Source: Tropicibacter sp. R16_0 (GTDB lineage Bacteria; Pseudomonadota; Alphaproteobacteria; Rhodobacterales; Rhodobacteraceae). Taken from it: 64,000 bases of DNA. A model generated the notes under the pieces. That model was given only the letters and a program-made list of their open reading frames with translations, ran no database searches and was not told the origin of the DNA. The DNA lies in contig NZ_JAGHRE010000001.1 in assembly GCF_017743935.1 (NCBI RefSeq), forward strand, positions 355,683 to 419,682, written 5' to 3'. The position numbers and the translations under genes were made by a program. Positions 25,035-33,038 of the stretch are shown here, in pieces. Numbering within the stretch: position 1 is the stretch's first letter; the number at the start of each line of letters is the position of its first letter.

Positions 25035-26828
25035 ATGAGTAAGATGGTTAAGTCAGGGCTCTGTCTGTCCATGATGATGACGGCATCAGCCGTTTGGTCA
25101 CAAGAGACAGCAGACAGTGTTGCTCCGGAAGCGGCCACGTCAGGTCAGGTCCAAGCTTTGTCCGAGGCGGCACAGGCGGCCCTGGCGGCCAGGGATGCTG
25201 GTCAAATGGTCGAGGCGCAGAACTGGATGGTGGCGGCGGCGAACCCACACGCCGTCGAAGCGGGCGCCGAGGTTCTTCGAAACGGTGGCACTGCTGCCGA
25301 CGCAATGGTGGCCGTGCAGACGGTTCTGGGGCTGGTCGAACCGCAATCCTCGGGCCTTGGCGGCGGTGCATTCTTGGTCTGGTATGATGGCACATCACAG
25401 AGCTTGACGACGCTGGATGCCCGTGAAACTGCGCCTTTGGCGGCAACCCCGCGTCTGTTCCAGAACGAGGCAGGCGAGCCGCTGAAGTTCTTTGATGCGG
25501 TTGTTGGCGGCCGTTCGGTTGGTACGCCCGGTACACCCGCGCTGTTGGAAGAGGCGCACCGCCGGTGGGGCCGCGCATCCTGGCCCAGCTTGTTCGACGC
25601 GGGGATCAAATTGGCAGAGCAAGGGTTCGAAGTGTCGCCTCGCCTTGCAGGCCTGGTCGAACGCGACGCCGAACGATTGGCGCGTTTCCCGGCAACGGCC
25701 GAGTATTTCCTGCCAGAAGGGCAACCGCTGCAGATCGGTGATGTACTGACCAACTCTGCCTATGCGCAGACGTTGCATGTTTTGGCGGCCAAGGGTGCCG
25801 ACGGGTTTTATACCGGTCCGATTGCGGCTGACATCGTGTCCACGGTGCGCGGGGCCGATGGCAATCCCGGCGTGTTGTCGCAAACTGATCTGGCTCTGTA
25901 TCAAGTCAAGGAACGCGATGCGGTCTGCGCCGCCTATCGTGCCTATGATGTATGCGGTATGGGGCCGCCCTCGTCAGGTGCGCTGACGGTGGGACAGATC
26001 CTAGGTATGCTGGACAGCTACGACCTCGCGGCTCTGGGGGCAGAAAACCCCGAAAGCTGGCGGTTGATCGGTGACGCCTCGCGCTTGGCGTTTGCGGATC
26101 GGGGGCGCTACATGGCCGATAGCGACTTTGTTCCCATGCCGACCGCCGGGTTGGTGGACAAAGACTATCTGGCCGAGCGGGCCAAGTTGTTGTCAGGCGA
26201 TGATGCCTTGCCCGAGGTGGCCCCGGGTAGTCCTGAATTCGATCATGCGCTGAACTGGGCCGATGATGAGGCGATCGAGCTGCCCTCGACCTCGCATATC
26301 TCGATCGTGGATCAATATGGCAATGTGCTGTCGATGACGACCACTATTGAAAACGCGTTTGGCTCGCGGCTGATGACCAACGGGTTCCTGCTCAATAACG
26401 AGCTTACCGATTTCTCCTTCCGCACCCATCGCGGCGGCGTGCCGATTGCCAACCGGCTGGAGCCGGGCAAGCGTCCGCGTTCATCCATGAGCCCGACGAT
26501 TGTCATGCAGGATGGTTCCCCGGTGCTGGCCATCGGCTCACCGGGTGGCAGCCGGATCATCGGCTATGTCGCGACCGCCATCGTTGGCTGGGCCGATTGG
26601 GGAATGGATGTGCAACAGGCTTTGTCGGCACCGCATCTGGTCAATCGTTTTGGGACCTATGACATTGAACAGGGCACCGACGCCGAGGCGTTGCAAACCC
26701 CGCTCGAAGAGATGGGTTACAAGGTCAACCTTCGCGACCTTACATCCGGTTTACACGCCATCGAGATCGGCGAAACGCTCAAAGGTGGAGCCGACCCTCG
26801 GCGTGAAGGGATCGCTTTGGGAGAGTGA
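25035..26828 (+). CDS. ggt: Gamma-glutamyltranspeptidase, exported
   Basis: A 597-residue Ntn-hydrolase precursor that processes itself into large and small subunits and cleaves gamma-glutamyl bonds of glutathione in the periplasm. A signal peptide of about 23 residues ends near SAVWSQE. The autoprocessing nucleophile is T419 in LPSTSHISIVDQYGN. Other family blocks are GLVEPQSSGLGGGAFLVW with the ARETAP arginine region, NAFGSRLMTNGFLLNNELTD, and the glutamate-binding loop GSPGGSRIIGYV. ATG 25035 is preceded by GGAGGATTTGGG. It would supply cysteine-glycine and glutamate from glutathione. Confidence 0.93.
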   Translation: MSKMVKSGLCLSMMMTASAVWSQETADSVAPEAATSGQVQALSEAAQAALAARDAGQMVEAQNWMVAAANPHAVEAGAEVLRNGGTAADAMVAVQTVLGLVEPQSSGLGGGAFLVWYDGTSQSLTTLDARETAPLAATPRLFQNEAGEPLKFFDAVVGGRSVGTPGTPALLEEAHRRWGRASWPSLFDAGIKLAEQGFEVSPRLAGLVERDAERLARFPATAEYFLPEGQPLQIGDVLTNSAYAQTLHVLAAKGADGFYTGPIAADIVSTVRGADGNPGVLSQTDLALYQVKERDAVCAAYRAYDVCGMGPPSSGALTVGQILGMLDSYDLAALGAENPESWRLIGDASRLAFADRGRYMADSDFVPMPTAGLVDKDYLAERAKLLSGDDALPEVAPGSPEFDHALNWADDEAIELPSTSHISIVDQYGNVLSMTTTIENAFGSRLMTNGFLLNNELTDFSFRTHRGGVPIANRLEPGKRPRSSMSPTIVMQDGSPVLAIGSPGGSRIIGYVATAIVGWADWGMDVQQALSAPHLVNRFGTYDIEQGTDAEALQTPLEEMGYKVNLRDLTSGLHAIEIGETLKGGADPRREGIALGE

Positions 26829-26840
26829 TTTTGCAATTTA

Positions 26841-26878
26841 GTTGACGTGACAACAATCATGCGTATTGTCACGTCAAC
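26841..26878. promoter_or_regulatory. Perfect 13-bp inverted repeat upstream of the D-lactate dehydrogenase gene
   Basis: GTTGACGTGACAA (26841-26853) and TTGTCACGTCAAC (26866-26878) are exact reverse complements separated by 12 bases. The element begins 12 bases after the ggt stop and ends 20 bases before the dehydrogenase ATG. It lacks a GC-rich stem and a following T-run, so it looks more like an operator or an mRNA hairpin near the ribosome site than a rho-independent terminator. Confidence 0.6.
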
Positions 26879-26898
26879 ACGAGGGGATGGAGTGACAC

Positions 26899-28302
26899 AT
26901 GGTCCAAGCTACAGCACTGCCGCGCAATGAAACCGGGATCGAAACGGTTGTTGGTATCTTGAAGCAGCAATTCGGCGACCGGCTGCAAACCGGCGCCTCG
27001 GTCCGCGAGCAGCATGGTCACACCACCACCTGGATCGAGAACCAATCGCCTGATGCTGTGGTCTTTCCTCATACGACCGAAGAGGTGGCGCAGATTGTCA
27101 AGACCTGCGCCGTACACAAGGTGCCGGTTATTCCCTTCGGCACCGGCACCTCTTTGGAAGGGCACGTGAACGCGCCCGCTGGTGGGGTCTCGGTCGATGT
27201 CAGTCAGATGAACAAGATCCTGGCCGTGAATGCTGGCGATCTGGATTGTGTGGTGCAGCCAGGGGTGACCCGCGAAGACCTGAACACCCATTTGCGCGAT
27301 CAGGGGTTGTTCTTTCCCATCGATCCCGGCGCCAATGCCTCGCTTGGCGGCATGGCCTCGACCCGGGCCTCTGGCACCAACGCCGTGCGCTATGGCACGA
27401 TGAAAGACAACGTCATGGCGCTCGAGGCGGTGATGCCCGACGGGCAGGTGATCCGCACTGCGCAACGCGCCAAGAAATCGTCAGCGGGATATGACCTGAC
27501 CCGCTTGCTGGTGGGGTCCGAGGGCACGCTTGGCCTGATCACCGAGATTACCCTGCGCCTGCAAGGGATACCCGAGGCGATCAGCTCGGCCCGCTGTTCT
27601 TTCCCCTCGGTCGATGCGGCCTGTCAGGCGGTGATGATGACCATTCAATACGGCATCCCCGTGGCCCGGATCGAGCTGTTGGATGCGCTGTCGGTCAAGG
27701 CAGCCAATGACTATTCCAAACTGACCTTGCCAGAAACACCGCTTTTGCTGCTGGAATTTCACGGGTCCGACGCGGGGGTCGTCGAACAGGCCGAAACCTT
27801 TGGTCAGATCGCCGAAGAGTTTGGTGGCAGCGATTTTGCCTCGACCACGTCAACCGAAGAGCGCAGCAAACTTTGGCAAGCCCGACACGATATGTATTGG
27901 GCGTCGCTGCAGCTGCGCCACGGTGCTAGCGGGATTTCCACGGATGTTTGTGTGCCCATCTCGCGTTTGGCGGAATGCGTGACTGCGGCGCAGGACAAGG
28001 CGGCTGACCTGGGTCTGGTGGCTCCGACGGTGGGCCATGTGGGCGACGGCAACTTTCACACTTTGCTGCTGATCGACATGGAAAACGAAGGCGAGGTGGC
28101 CAAGGCCGAAGAGTTCGTGAGCTGGCTGAACGACATGGCCATCTCGATGGACGGCACCTGCACCGGCGAGCATGGAATCGGTCAGGGCAAGCGCCCCTAT
28201 CTGGTCAAGGAGCTGGGGGCAGCGACCACCTATATGGCGGCAATCAAAAGGGCCCTCGACCCTGACAACATCATGAACCCGGGGAAAATCCTGCCCGACT
28301 AG
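26899..28302 (+). CDS. FAD-binding D-lactate/2-hydroxyacid dehydrogenase (GlcD/DLD family)
   Basis: A 467-residue flavoprotein of the vanillyl-alcohol-oxidase fold. The FAD-binding PCMH domain contains VPVIPFGTGTSLEGHVNAP, PGVTREDLNTHLRDQG and GGMASTRASGTNAVRYGTM. The C-terminal FAD-linked oxidase domain has VGHVGDGNFHTLLLID and CTGEHGIGQGK, with the metal/substrate histidines. This is the arrangement of cytochrome-linked D-lactate dehydrogenases and of GlcD; the absence of adjacent glcE/glcF favours a D-lactate-type enzyme acting alone. The ATG follows GAGGGGATGGAG. The inverted repeat just upstream probably regulates it. Confidence 0.87.
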   Translation: MVQATALPRNETGIETVVGILKQQFGDRLQTGASVREQHGHTTTWIENQSPDAVVFPHTTEEVAQIVKTCAVHKVPVIPFGTGTSLEGHVNAPAGGVSVDVSQMNKILAVNAGDLDCVVQPGVTREDLNTHLRDQGLFFPIDPGANASLGGMASTRASGTNAVRYGTMKDNVMALEAVMPDGQVIRTAQRAKKSSAGYDLTRLLVGSEGTLGLITEITLRLQGIPEAISSARCSFPSVDAACQAVMMTIQYGIPVARIELLDALSVKAANDYSKLTLPETPLLLLEFHGSDAGVVEQAETFGQIAEEFGGSDFASTTSTEERSKLWQARHDMYWASLQLRHGASGISTDVCVPISRLAECVTAAQDKAADLGLVAPTVGHVGDGNFHTLLLIDMENEGEVAKAEEFVSWLNDMAISMDGTCTGEHGIGQGKRPYLVKELGAATTYMAAIKRALDPDNIMNPGKILPD

Positions 28303-28319
28303 GGAAATGCCACATTTCC
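28303..28319 (+). terminator. Weak hairpin directly after the D-lactate dehydrogenase stop
   Basis: GGAAATG-CCA-CATTTCC forms a perfect 7-bp stem immediately after the stop codon. The stem is AT-rich and the T-run that follows (GGTTTTG) starts only five bases later, so it is at best a weak terminator. Confidence 0.35.
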
Positions 28320-28396
28320 ACCCGGTTTTGCCAAAGCCCTGCCAGAATTCTAGCGCAGGTTGATCTTATCCGATCACCTTGTGCGAGTATTCATTG

Positions 28397-29686
28397 ATGA
28401 GCATTGCAAACACCATTGGATTTGTTGTCGTTTGTGGCGCGGTGGCCGTTGGCGTCGACGTCTATACCCAATCCAAAGCTGCCGAAGGCCCATTTGGGGC
28501 CTCCGAGTATTTTCAAACTCTGAACGACCGATACGCAGGTTTTCTAGCTGACCGCCAAATCGCCAAGGCGGAATCCGATCGACAGGATCGTTGGGCCGCA
28601 GGGGGGCAAGGCTTTATGCCCGCTCCACCCGAGGGGTGGGCCAGCTACAGTTTTGCCCAGTATGACGAGGCTCCGGTCATCAAGGCGTTGAGCTTCAACC
28701 CCGCGCCAGTTGCAAACACGCTATCGACCACGGACCTCTACACGGCAGAACGCAGTGGTAACGCAGCCAAGGCGCGCATCCTGGACCGCACCGGGCGAGT
28801 CTACAGCGGCACCGGGCCGAACGGGGTCGAAACCCTGTGGCTCGACATCACGTTCAAACCCAAGGCGCAGCGCAACACCATGGCGGGCCTTGCCATGGGC
28901 AACATGATGGCCTTTACAAACGGCATGGAGCAGACCGAAGGCTATGCCGTTTTCGATGGTGTCGGTTTTGTCGAGGTGTCCCGCAGCATGTTGAACCAGA
29001 CGGACGAACCGTTGGGGTACCGCAATCTGGTCGGGCGCATCGGATTCGACGAAGAAGTGGTTATCCGACTGCGCACCGACGCCAGCGACGACACGATCCG
29101 CCAATTCCTGGGCAGCCTGGACTACGCCGCCTTGAACGCTGTGCTCAAACATCCAGTGTCGGCCGTTGGGGCAGGCTATGTTCTGGCAGCGAACCAACAG
29201 GCTGAGCGGGCCGAGCAGATGAATGACCTCTACCGCAAGGCGTCCAACATGCAGACCAAGATCTCGATGGAGAAGATCGAGAACATGGACATGGGGGCCT
29301 TGATGGTGAACACCTTTGCGTCCGGCTTTGGCCAGGATGGGGTGGTCGACATCACCGGTGGGGCCGTGTTCGAAAATCAGGATCTGTTGCAGATCGGGTA
29401 TGGCAATGCGGTTTCAAGCCTGTTCGAAGCAGATCGGCGCCAGGCCGATGCGGCGCCCACGTCCGAGGCCTCCGATACCCAACATGCCGCCGTCGCACCC
29501 AGCGAGGACAAACCCGGATTTCTTTCGGGCCTGTTGGACAGTTTGCCGTCTTTGGGTGGCACACAGGTCGCGGGCGAGCAATCCGCCGCGCAGCCGGTTG
29601 AGGTGCGCGTCAACAAGGGCGGGTTCAGCGGATCGAACTGTGTCATGCAGGGCGCGGTCAAACGCTGCAAAATCGGACAAAACTGA
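28397..29686 (+). CDS. Hypothetical protein with N-terminal membrane anchor
   Basis: A 429-residue protein I do not recognise. It has one N-terminal hydrophobic segment (IGFVVVCGAVAVGVDVY, residues 7-23), then a mostly soluble region that suggests a periplasmic or membrane-anchored domain. The middle includes VETLWLDITFKPKAQRN and a strand-rich FDGVGFVEVSRSMLN. A low-complexity acidic linker (about 335-395, rich in Ala, Ser, Asp) precedes a short C-terminal module with two cysteines, GSNCVMQGAVKRCKIG. The ATG at 28397 puts the hydrophobic segment at the N-terminus; an upstream TTG at 28379 is possible. It stands alone between two metabolic genes. Confidence 0.7.
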   Translation: MSIANTIGFVVVCGAVAVGVDVYTQSKAAEGPFGASEYFQTLNDRYAGFLADRQIAKAESDRQDRWAAGGQGFMPAPPEGWASYSFAQYDEAPVIKALSFNPAPVANTLSTTDLYTAERSGNAAKARILDRTGRVYSGTGPNGVETLWLDITFKPKAQRNTMAGLAMGNMMAFTNGMEQTEGYAVFDGVGFVEVSRSMLNQTDEPLGYRNLVGRIGFDEEVVIRLRTDASDDTIRQFLGSLDYAALNAVLKHPVSAVGAGYVLAANQQAERAEQMNDLYRKASNMQTKISMEKIENMDMGALMVNTFASGFGQDGVVDITGGAVFENQDLLQIGYGNAVSSLFEADRRQADAAPTSEASDTQHAAVAPSEDKPGFLSGLLDSLPSLGGTQVAGEQSAAQPVEVRVNKGGFSGSNCVMQGAVKRCKIGQN

Positions 29687-29821
29687 CGTTGAAAGCGGGA
29701 AACCGACAGCCATCCCCTGCACGGCGTCGTTTTTCCCTTATCACAGGTCGGATGATTGTCGCGCTTGGGGTTCGCTTTCCTTCATATGGAAGCAGCAAAT
29801 TTCAAGGGGAGTCGCCCGGAT

Positions 29822-32332
29822 ATGAAAACCCAAGTCAAAGCACTGGTCGTCGGCGGTGGTGCCGTCGGTACGTCGATTGCCTATCACCTGGCCAAGGCAG
29901 GCTGGGATGATGTCATGTTGATCGAGCGGGACGAACTGACGTCCGGCTCGACCTGGCACGCAGCGGGCCTTCTGCCGCTCTTCAACATGAGCTACGCCAC
30001 CACGCACATCCACAAGTACTCGGTCGATTTCTACAAGCAGTTGGAAGAAGAGACCGGCCTGAACGCGGGCTTTGCCGTGGTCGGCAACCTGCGAATGGCG
30101 CAGACGCAAGAGCGTATGGACGAATACATGCTCTATGCGTCCACCGCCGAGACCTGTGACGTTGCCTATGAGTGGCTGACGCCCGAGCAGATCAAGGAAC
30201 GCTGGCCGCTGATCGAAACCTCGGACCTGAAGGGCGCGATCTATCACACCGAAGATGGCTATATTAACCCTGCCGACGTGACCCAGGCGATGGCCAAAGG
30301 CGCCCGTCAGCGCGGCGTCGACATCGTACGTAAGCTGCAGGCCGATGCGTTCCACTGGACCGGCACCCATTGGGAAGTCACCTGCACCAAGATGGTGGAA
30401 AAGGGCGGCAACCTGGTTGAGAGCGACGAGCAGGTGGTGATCACCGCCGAGCATGTTGTGACTGCATCGGGCAACCACGCGCAGCGCACCGCCAAGATGT
30501 TGGGCATCAAGATGCCTGCCATCCCGGTCGAGCACACCTTCATCGTCATGGACAAGGACCCCGAGTTGGTCAAATGGCGCGAAGCCGGCAACCCCGAGCA
30601 CCCCGTTGTGCGCGACGCGGACAATGAATCCTATGCGCGTGAAGAGCGCGGCGGCTGGATTCTGGGCATCTATGAGCATGGCGCGCCCGCGCGGTTCGAA
30701 CATGGTGTGCCCGACAGCTTCCGCGCCGACCTGTTCCCGCTGGATCTGGACCGGATTGCCGATCAGTACATGGCGATGGCCGAGCGTGTGCCGTCCTGCG
30801 CCGAATCCGGCCTCAAGGACGATTTCAACGGCCCGATCTGCTACACCCCCGACGGCAACCCGCTGGTTGGCCCGGCGCCGGGTCTACGCAACATGTGGCT
30901 GGCCGAAGGGTTCTCGTTCGGGATCACCGCCGCAGGTGGCACCGGCTATTACCTCGCCCAGATGATGGTCGACGGCGAAGCCGAGATCGACATGGCCTCG
31001 CTCGACCCCAAGCGATACAGCAGCAACTGGATGACCACCGAGTTTGCAGCGCGCAAGAACGAAGAGTGCTACGAGCACGTCTATATTCTGCACCACCCGG
31101 ATGAAGAGCGTGAAGCCTGCCGTCCGCTGCGTACCGCGCCGGCGTACGACCGTCAGAAGGCCCGCGGCGCACAGTTCGGCTGGGTCAACGGCTGGGAGCG
31201 ACCGAACTATTTCGGCCCGCTGGATGCACCGCAAAACTACGACCACGATTCCCGCTCCTTCCGCCGTGGCGGCTGGTGGCAGCATGCCGTGGATGAGGCC
31301 AAAGCGATCCGCGAAGGCGTCGGCCTTATCGACGCGACCGCATTCACCAAGCATGTCGTCAAAGGCCCCGGTGCGACCCAGTTCCTGGATTGGTTCACCT
31401 GCAACAAGCTGCCCAAGGTCGGCCGTATCAACCTGACCTATGCGCTGACCAGCCACGGCACCACCCGGACCGAGTACACCATCGTCCGCAACGGCGAGAA
31501 CAACTACTACCTCGTCTCTGCCGGTGCTTGGACCGAGTACGACGCCGACTTCCTGCGCAAGGCGGCCGAGGACAAGATGGAAGAGTTCGGCTACATCGAG
31601 ATTCAGGATGTCACCACCCAGTGGGGCGTCTTTGCCATCGCCGGACCCAAGTCGCGTGACGTTCTGAAAGAGGTCATCAACGACGCTGATCCGTCCACGG
31701 CTCTGTCGAACAAACGCTTCCCGTGGCTGTCAGCCAAGCAGATCGAACTGGGCATGTGTCCTGTGAATGCGATCCGTGTGGCCTATACCGGTGAACTGGG
31801 TTGGGAGCTGCACCACCCGATCGAGATGCAGAACTACCTGTTCGACCTGCTGGAGAAGGCGGGCGAAAAGCACGGCATGAAGCTGGTCGGTGCCCGCGCC
31901 CAAAACTGGCTGCGTCAGGAGAAATCCTATCGCGCATTCGGCACCGAACTGGGCCGCGATGCGACTCCGGCCGAGGCCGATCTGCCGCGCTTCATCGACC
32001 TGTCCAAAGACTTCCACGGCAAGGACAAGATGGTCGAAACCGGTGTGCGTTTCAAATGCTGCACCTTGCTGATCGACGGTCCGGCGGATGCGGATCCTTG
32101 GGGGCGCGAGGCGATCTATGCCGAGGATGGCGTGACCCGTCTGGGCCGTCTGACCTCGGGCGGTTACTCGGTCGCCTTCGAGAAGTCGATCGGCATGGGC
32201 TATCTGCCGCCCGAACTGGCGGTCGAGGGCACCAAGGTGAAGATCAAGATGCAGGACAAGCTGTGGGACGGTGTCGTCACCTGCGACAGCCCCTATGATC
32301 CCAAAAACGAAACCATCCGCAAGGACGGTTGA
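29822..32332 (+). CDS. FAD-dependent dehydrogenase fused to GcvT aminomethyltransferase (dimethylglycine/sarcosine dehydrogenase-like)
   Basis: An 836-residue two-domain enzyme. The N-terminal DAO-type FAD domain has VVGGGAVGTSIAYHLAKAG and TSGSTWHAAGL, in which H46 corresponds to the covalent FAD-attachment histidine of dimethylglycine and sarcosine dehydrogenases. The C-terminal half (from about residue 430) is a GcvT-like folate-binding domain with TAFTKHVVKGPGA, FAIAGPKSRDVL, AYTGELGWELH and LTSGGYSVAFEKSIGMGY. Such enzymes oxidatively demethylate methylated glycines and pass the carbon to tetrahydrofolate. ATG 29822 lies 11 bases after AAGGGGAG. A strong terminator follows at 32354. The exact methylated amine is not determined. 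Confidence 0.88.
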   Translation: MKTQVKALVVGGGAVGTSIAYHLAKAGWDDVMLIERDELTSGSTWHAAGLLPLFNMSYATTHIHKYSVDFYKQLEEETGLNAGFAVVGNLRMAQTQERMDEYMLYASTAETCDVAYEWLTPEQIKERWPLIETSDLKGAIYHTEDGYINPADVTQAMAKGARQRGVDIVRKLQADAFHWTGTHWEVTCTKMVEKGGNLVESDEQVVITAEHVVTASGNHAQRTAKMLGIKMPAIPVEHTFIVMDKDPELVKWREAGNPEHPVVRDADNESYAREERGGWILGIYEHGAPARFEHGVPDSFRADLFPLDLDRIADQYMAMAERVPSCAESGLKDDFNGPICYTPDGNPLVGPAPGLRNMWLAEGFSFGITAAGGTGYYLAQMMVDGEAEIDMASLDPKRYSSNWMTTEFAARKNEECYEHVYILHHPDEEREACRPLRTAPAYDRQKARGAQFGWVNGWERPNYFGPLDAPQNYDHDSRSFRRGGWWQHAVDEAKAIREGVGLIDATAFTKHVVKGPGATQFLDWFTCNKLPKVGRINLTYALTSHGTTRTEYTIVRNGENNYYLVSAGAWTEYDADFLRKAAEDKMEEFGYIEIQDVTTQWGVFAIAGPKSRDVLKEVINDADPSTALSNKRFPWLSAKQIELGMCPVNAIRVAYTGELGWELHHPIEMQNYLFDLLEKAGEKHGMKLVGARAQNWLRQEKSYRAFGTELGRDATPAEADLPRFIDLSKDFHGKDKMVETGVRFKCCTLLIDGPADADPWGREAIYAEDGVTRLGRLTSGGYSVAFEKSIGMGYLPPELAVEGTKVKIKMQDKLWDGVVTCDSPYDPKNETIRKDG

Positions 32333-32353
32333 GCCTTTCGAAATCAAACCAAT

Positions 32354-32383
32354 GGGCCGTAGCGAAATCGCTGCGGCCCTTTT
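32354..32383 (+). terminator. Rho-independent terminator of the GcvT-family gene
   Basis: GGGCCGTAGCGA-AA-TCGCTGCGGCCC forms a 12-bp stem with one G-T pair, followed at once by TTTT. It starts 22 bases after the stop codon. Confidence 0.85.
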
Positions 32384-32469
32384 GGTTGAACCGGGGCCTA
32401 TGCCCCAGCCTTGCGCCTTTGGCTCACGTGTCTAGGGTATCGGCCCACGAGCGATTGAAGGCAGGGGCC

Positions 32470-32901
32470 GTGACGACAATCTACGAAGAGTTTTCAGGAG
32501 CCAAGATCGCCCTGATCGAAGGCACCCGTGTCTTAACCTACTTGCGCGACGACAAACCCGAGATTCCATTCCCCGGACGGTGGGACTTGGCCGGGGGTGG
32601 TCAGGAAAACAACGAGACACCCGAGCAATGCGCGTTGCGGGAAACCAAAGAAGAGTTTGGCCTGGACATTGATGCCTCAAGGGTTGTCTGGCGTGAAAAA
32701 TGTCAGGCGTTCACGGATCCGACCAAGCATTCGTATTTCCTGGTGGCCAACATCACACCTACCGAGATCGCGACCATTCGTTTTGGCGACGAGGGGCAAT
32801 ATTGGCAAATGATGGAGATCAAGACCTTCCTGTCGCATCCCAAGGCGGTCCCGCAGTTGCAAGAGCGCCTGGCGCGGTTCCTGTCCTCTCAAAATTGTTG
32901 A
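32470..32901 (+). CDS. Nudix hydrolase
   Basis: A 143-residue Nudix protein, the class that hydrolyses nucleoside diphosphates linked to another moiety. The Nudix box is present as GGQENNETPEQCALRETKEE followed by FGL; the metal-binding REx2EE glutamates are all conserved. Preceding strands read IALIEGTRVLTYLRDD and PGRWDLAGGG. The GTG at 32470 was chosen because it gives the typical length. The same frame is open upstream to 32329, but that stretch covers the terminator of the previous gene. The gene stands alone, and its 3' end is followed directly by a decayed GcvT-family fragment. Confidence 0.75.
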   Translation: MTTIYEEFSGAKIALIEGTRVLTYLRDDKPEIPFPGRWDLAGGGQENNETPEQCALRETKEEFGLDIDASRVVWREKCQAFTDPTKHSYFLVANITPTEIATIRFGDEGQYWQMMEIKTFLSHPKAVPQLQERLARFLSSQNC

Positions 32902-32906
32902 TCTGA

Positions 32907-32975
32907 ATGGGCTATCTGCCGCCTGAATTCTCGCTCTAAGGCACCGAGGTGATGATCAAGATGCAGGAAAAGCTG
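32907..32975 (+). pseudogene. Decayed C-terminal fragment of a second GcvT-family gene
   Basis: These 69 bases align without gaps to 32195-32263, the end of the intact GcvT-family gene, with 59 identities by my count. The matching reading frame contains a TAA (32937-32939). The intact copy reads GTKVKIKMQDKL and the fragment GTEVMIKMQEKL. It is a remnant of either a paralogous gene or a local duplication. The Nudix gene now lies between the two copies. Confidence 0.7.
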
Positions 32976-33038
32976 AGGCTCTTTTCCTGTCCGCCAAGAA
33001 CCCTGTTCACCGCGGGTTCACAGGGCTAGGCTTGCGAT

